Below, piece after piece: positions 4,318-6,235 of a stretch of 6,235 bases of DNA. The notes below the pieces were generated by a model that did no database searches, was not told the origin of the DNA, and saw only the letters and a program-made list of their open reading frames with translations. The translations under genes were made by a program, and so were the position numbers. The DNA lies in assembly GCA_025453375.1 (NCBI GenBank), contig JALOQT010000214.1, forward strand, positions 1-6,235, written 5' to 3'. Positions within the stretch are counted from its first letter, which is position 1. Every line of letters starts with the position of its first letter. This DNA comes from Phycisphaerales bacterium. Lineage in GTDB: Bacteria; Planctomycetota; Phycisphaerae; Phycisphaerales; UBA1924.

Positions 4318-5772
4318 TCAGGTCCGTGCCGTGAGCGGCATCGGCGTCTCGATCCCTGCAAGGCGGGCCAGTCCATCGGCGTCGAAGGCAACCTGAAAGT
4401 AAGGCGCGGGACGCCCGAGCCGCGCGCACAACTGCGACCAACGCACCCCGGCCCACCAGCAGCGCGAGCCCATCTCGCCCGACAAGATGTCGCCCTGAGC
4501 CTTGACGATATTGATGATCGGCTGCTGAATACTCTTTCCGTCTCGCTCGTACCGAGTAAGTGCTGCGTCGAGCGTCTCTGACGTCCGCAAGGCGGTGACG
4601 ATGAGCGCCGCCTGATACCCCGCAGCGTTGGTCCCAAACCCCGCGTATGGGGGGGTCGAAGTCACGGAGTCTCCGAGCCACGCGACCTTGCCTGACCTCA
4701 GGCAGTGGCTCGTGGCGGTTCGGAACTCTTGGCGGCGTTTGCCAACGAGCTGGTCTACCAGCCCCGGAACGGCCTTGCACAAGCGCCGGTTCAGCCGCTC
4801 GTTGGCATACTTCTGGGCCGCGGCGAGGTCCTTGAAGACCGGCTCGCTTGCGTCGGTATCATAGAGATCGCGGAACTTGTCCTCGACTAACGCCGACAGG
4901 CTGCCGTCAAAATTCGGGAGCGCGATGACCAGCGCGCCACCGCGGCGCGGAAAGAAGATGATCTTACCTGGCGGTAGCTTGAGGGCCGCGGCTTCTGCCG
5001 GCGTGATGTGAACTTTGACGTACGAGATCGCCTCGGCCACGTCGTCGGCACCATCCGAGCGCACACGCATGAGATGACGACCATGGCCGTTGTACCCGTC
5101 GCAGAAAACGACGAGATCGAAGACCTCATCGAGCTTCTGGCCACGGACCTCCCACTGGACGCGCCCATCCTTGCACACTCCTGGAGTCGGTGGCGTGACC
5201 TCTGCATCAAACTGCAGGCGGCAGCGGCTGTGGTCGCAGATCTGCTCGGTGAAAAAACGCAGCAGATCCTGGCGGGGGACGCTGTAGAGGCAGTGTTCCT
5301 CTCGCCAGCCATAGCGATGGGTGCGGATCGGCCGCTCGCGGGCATCATCCGGCACGATCGCACGCCCGTCAACCCGCGTAGAAAACGCGCAGATGATCGA
5401 GGCAAGGGGCTCGCCGATGGCGCGAAGGCCGAAAGAATCCAGGGTGATGTTGAAGCTCCGCAAGCTGTCGGCGTCGGCGCCGCGCCAATCTGGCCGCCGC
5501 TCCAGAACCGTCACCTCGTGGCCAGCGTTCAGCAAGCCCCACGCGGTGAAGAGCCCGGCGGGACCGCCGCCGATGATCGCGACCTTGTACCGCGTCTTGG
5601 GCGCGGCATTCGCCGACGGCTGGAGGCTGTCGAGCCAGGTCCGCGCGGGTTTGACACCGCTGAGACGCTTGTCGAGGGCGGCGGCGGCCGCGCGGTGCTG
5701 CTTGCGTGCTGCACGCTTGATCTGCTTCTGCTTGACCTGACGGGCCTGACGTGCCTTGTTGCTGATCCGCAT
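4318..5772 (-). CDS. FAD-dependent monooxygenase, kynurenine 3-monooxygenase-like
   Basis: 484 residues from ATG 5772. A class A flavoprotein hydroxylase would use NAD(P)H and O2 to hydroxylate an aromatic substrate. The FAD Rossmann motif VAIIGGGPAGL (64-74) is followed by an acidic end of strand 2 (VLERR, E91). LYSVPRQDLLRF (162-173) matches the substrate-domain strand of these enzymes, the DG motif is VVFCDGYNGHGR (221-232), ALPNFDGSL (284-292) recalls KMO, and the GD motif is WLGDSVTSTPPYAGFGTNAA (365-384), contacting FAD ribityl. Oddity: residues 1-60 form a very basic extension with no acidic residue before position 34, ahead of a domain that usually begins within the first 10 residues. 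GAGAGG lies 8 bases before the ATG and supports this start over the longer frame from 5931. No pathway partner is adjacent, so the substrate is unknown; other halogenase/hydroxylase-like flavoproteins are possible. Confidence 0.9.
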   Translation of the reverse strand: MRISNKARQARQVKQKQIKRAARKQHRAAAAALDKRLSGVKPARTWLDSLQPSANAAPKTRYKVAIIGGGPAGLFTAWGLLNAGHEVTVLERRPDWRGADADSLRSFNITLDSFGLRAIGEPLASIICAFSTRVDGRAIVPDDARERPIRTHRYGWREEHCLYSVPRQDLLRFFTEQICDHSRCRLQFDAEVTPPTPGVCKDGRVQWEVRGQKLDEVFDLVVFCDGYNGHGRHLMRVRSDGADDVAEAISYVKVHITPAEAAALKLPPGKIIFFPRRGGALVIALPNFDGSLSALVEDKFRDLYDTDASEPVFKDLAAAQKYANERLNRRLCKAVPGLVDQLVGKRRQEFRTATSHCLRSGKVAWLGDSVTSTPPYAGFGTNAAGYQAALIVTALRTSETLDAALTRYERDGKSIQQPIINIVKAQGDILSGEMGSRCWWAGVRWSQLCARLGRPAPYFQVAFDADGLARLAGIETPMPLTART

Positions 5773-5780
5773 GGGTCTAT

Positions 5781-5786
5781 CCTCTC
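5781..5786 (-). promoter_or_regulatory. Shine-Dalgarno deciding the monooxygenase start
   Basis: GAGAGG on the minus strand, eight bases before ATG 5772. It selects the 484-residue form and therefore includes the basic N-terminal tail in the protein. Confidence 0.65.
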
Positions 5787-6085
5787 TGAATGGAGTGGGT
5801 GAATCGAGCCGACAGGGCGGCGATTCGCCGCAGTTCGCGCGCAGGACGCGAGACGTGCGTTGATTGTCGAAGATCGTTCGTCTGCCTTGTCCGACATCGG
5901 CGCGACACGAACGACACACTCGGCAGGCCACGGGCGTCGTCTCGCTCCGCGATGGCCATCAAAGAGAATCTGGCCAAAGGCGGAAGTTTTCTTGCACGCC
6001 ATCGCCCCTTGGTGTAGAGTCTGCGTTCGTCCGCTGACAATCGTGCGTTTGGCGGCGGGAAGAGGGCCACCACGGAGGGTGCATC

Positions 6086-6187
6086 ATGGGCGGATCGGCG
6101 AAAAAAGTTCTTCCTCAGCCAATCGTCGACGGGCTTGCTGAGTTGTTTCAAGATGAACTTTGGTGCAAGCCGGCTCATGAGACGTAG
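6086..6187 (+). CDS. Candidate small ORF, 33 codons, unknown function
   Basis: ATG 6086 to TAG 6185-6187, encoding MGGSAKKVLPQPIVDGLAEL and 13 further residues ending in PAHET. Its main support is a GGAGG at 6074-6078 with ideal 7-base spacing. After the TAG the same frame stays open to the window edge (LVATAWADFPLILLHA), which also looks protein-like, so the ORF may be the start of a gene interrupted by a nonsense codon. No homologue is recognised and a minus-strand frame overlaps it, so a chance ORF is quite possible. Confidence 0.3.
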   Translation: MGGSAKKVLPQPIVDGLAELFQDELWCKPAHET

Positions 6188-6235
6188 TTGGTTGCTACCG
6201 CCTGGGCAGATTTCCCATTGATTCTTCTGCATGCC

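Larger units (their letters stand above)
5773..6235. other. Largely unassigned right end
   Basis: 463 bases upstream of the monooxygenase with lower GC toward the edge. A minus-strand frame (6232-5777, 151 codons, perhaps open beyond the edge) ends with TAG four bases before the monooxygenase ATG, but its second half is Arg/Ser-rich and noncoding-like. The plus strand has a small ORF with SD (6086-6187). A weak plus-strand promoter-like pair, TTGCAC (5993-5998) and TAGAGT (6016-6021) with 17 bases between, precedes it. Nothing here matches a family I recognise. Confidence 0.5.

Noticed and set aside
5777..6232. 151-codon minus-strand frame ending four bases before the monooxygenase start
   Set aside because: The spacing suggests translational coupling, but the sequence is Arg/Ser-rich without any motif, no SD or start can be judged at the edge, and it overlaps a better-led small ORF.

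Overview
The window is GC-rich bacterial DNA with short coding blocks separated by repeat-laden spacers. Three things point to Planctomycetota, perhaps Phycisphaerae, as an inference only: the intergenic 7-8-mer tandem arrays, the family of the hypothetical gene at 3262-3946, and genes that start without a clear Shine-Dalgarno (SD) sequence next to genes that have one. No marker gene in the window proves this.

Layout. 1-1205 (-): gcvT, the aminomethyltransferase of the glycine cleavage system, cut by the window edge just before its expected C-terminus and carrying an unusual Gly/Ala repeat near the N-terminus. 1206-1518: divergent spacer with four kinds of short repeat and a 22-bp inverted repeat. 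1519-1593 (+): tRNA-Ala(GGC), followed by a strong GC hairpin. 1822-2781 (+): UbiA-family membrane prenyltransferase, probably of quinone biosynthesis, flanked by the same 8-mer repeat in opposite orientations. 2782-3261: a 480-base repeat field that contains a convincing terminator for minus-strand transcription. 3262-3946 (-): a hypothetical protein (helical N-terminal half, fibronectin-III-like C-terminal half) broken by a frameshift near 3653. 3947-4317: spacer with two palindromic elements. 4318-5772 (-): a class A FAD-dependent monooxygenase resembling kynurenine 3-monooxygenase, with a very basic N-terminal tail. 5773-6235: mostly unassigned, with one candidate 33-codon ORF on the plus strand behind a good SD.

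How the genes relate. gcvT (one-carbon/glycine metabolism), the tRNA and the prenyltransferase (quinone side-chain attachment) look like ordinary chromosomal housekeeping genes that happen to be neighbours; they do not form one pathway. The monooxygenase and the hypothetical gene are co-directional but 371 bases apart with hairpins between them, so they are probably not one operon. I found no CRISPR array, transposase, integrase or phage gene. The notable material is the repeat architecture, the G-quadruplex-capable repeat inside gcvT, the frameshifted gene, and the unexplained right end. I see no clear evidence for a new defence or metabolic system.
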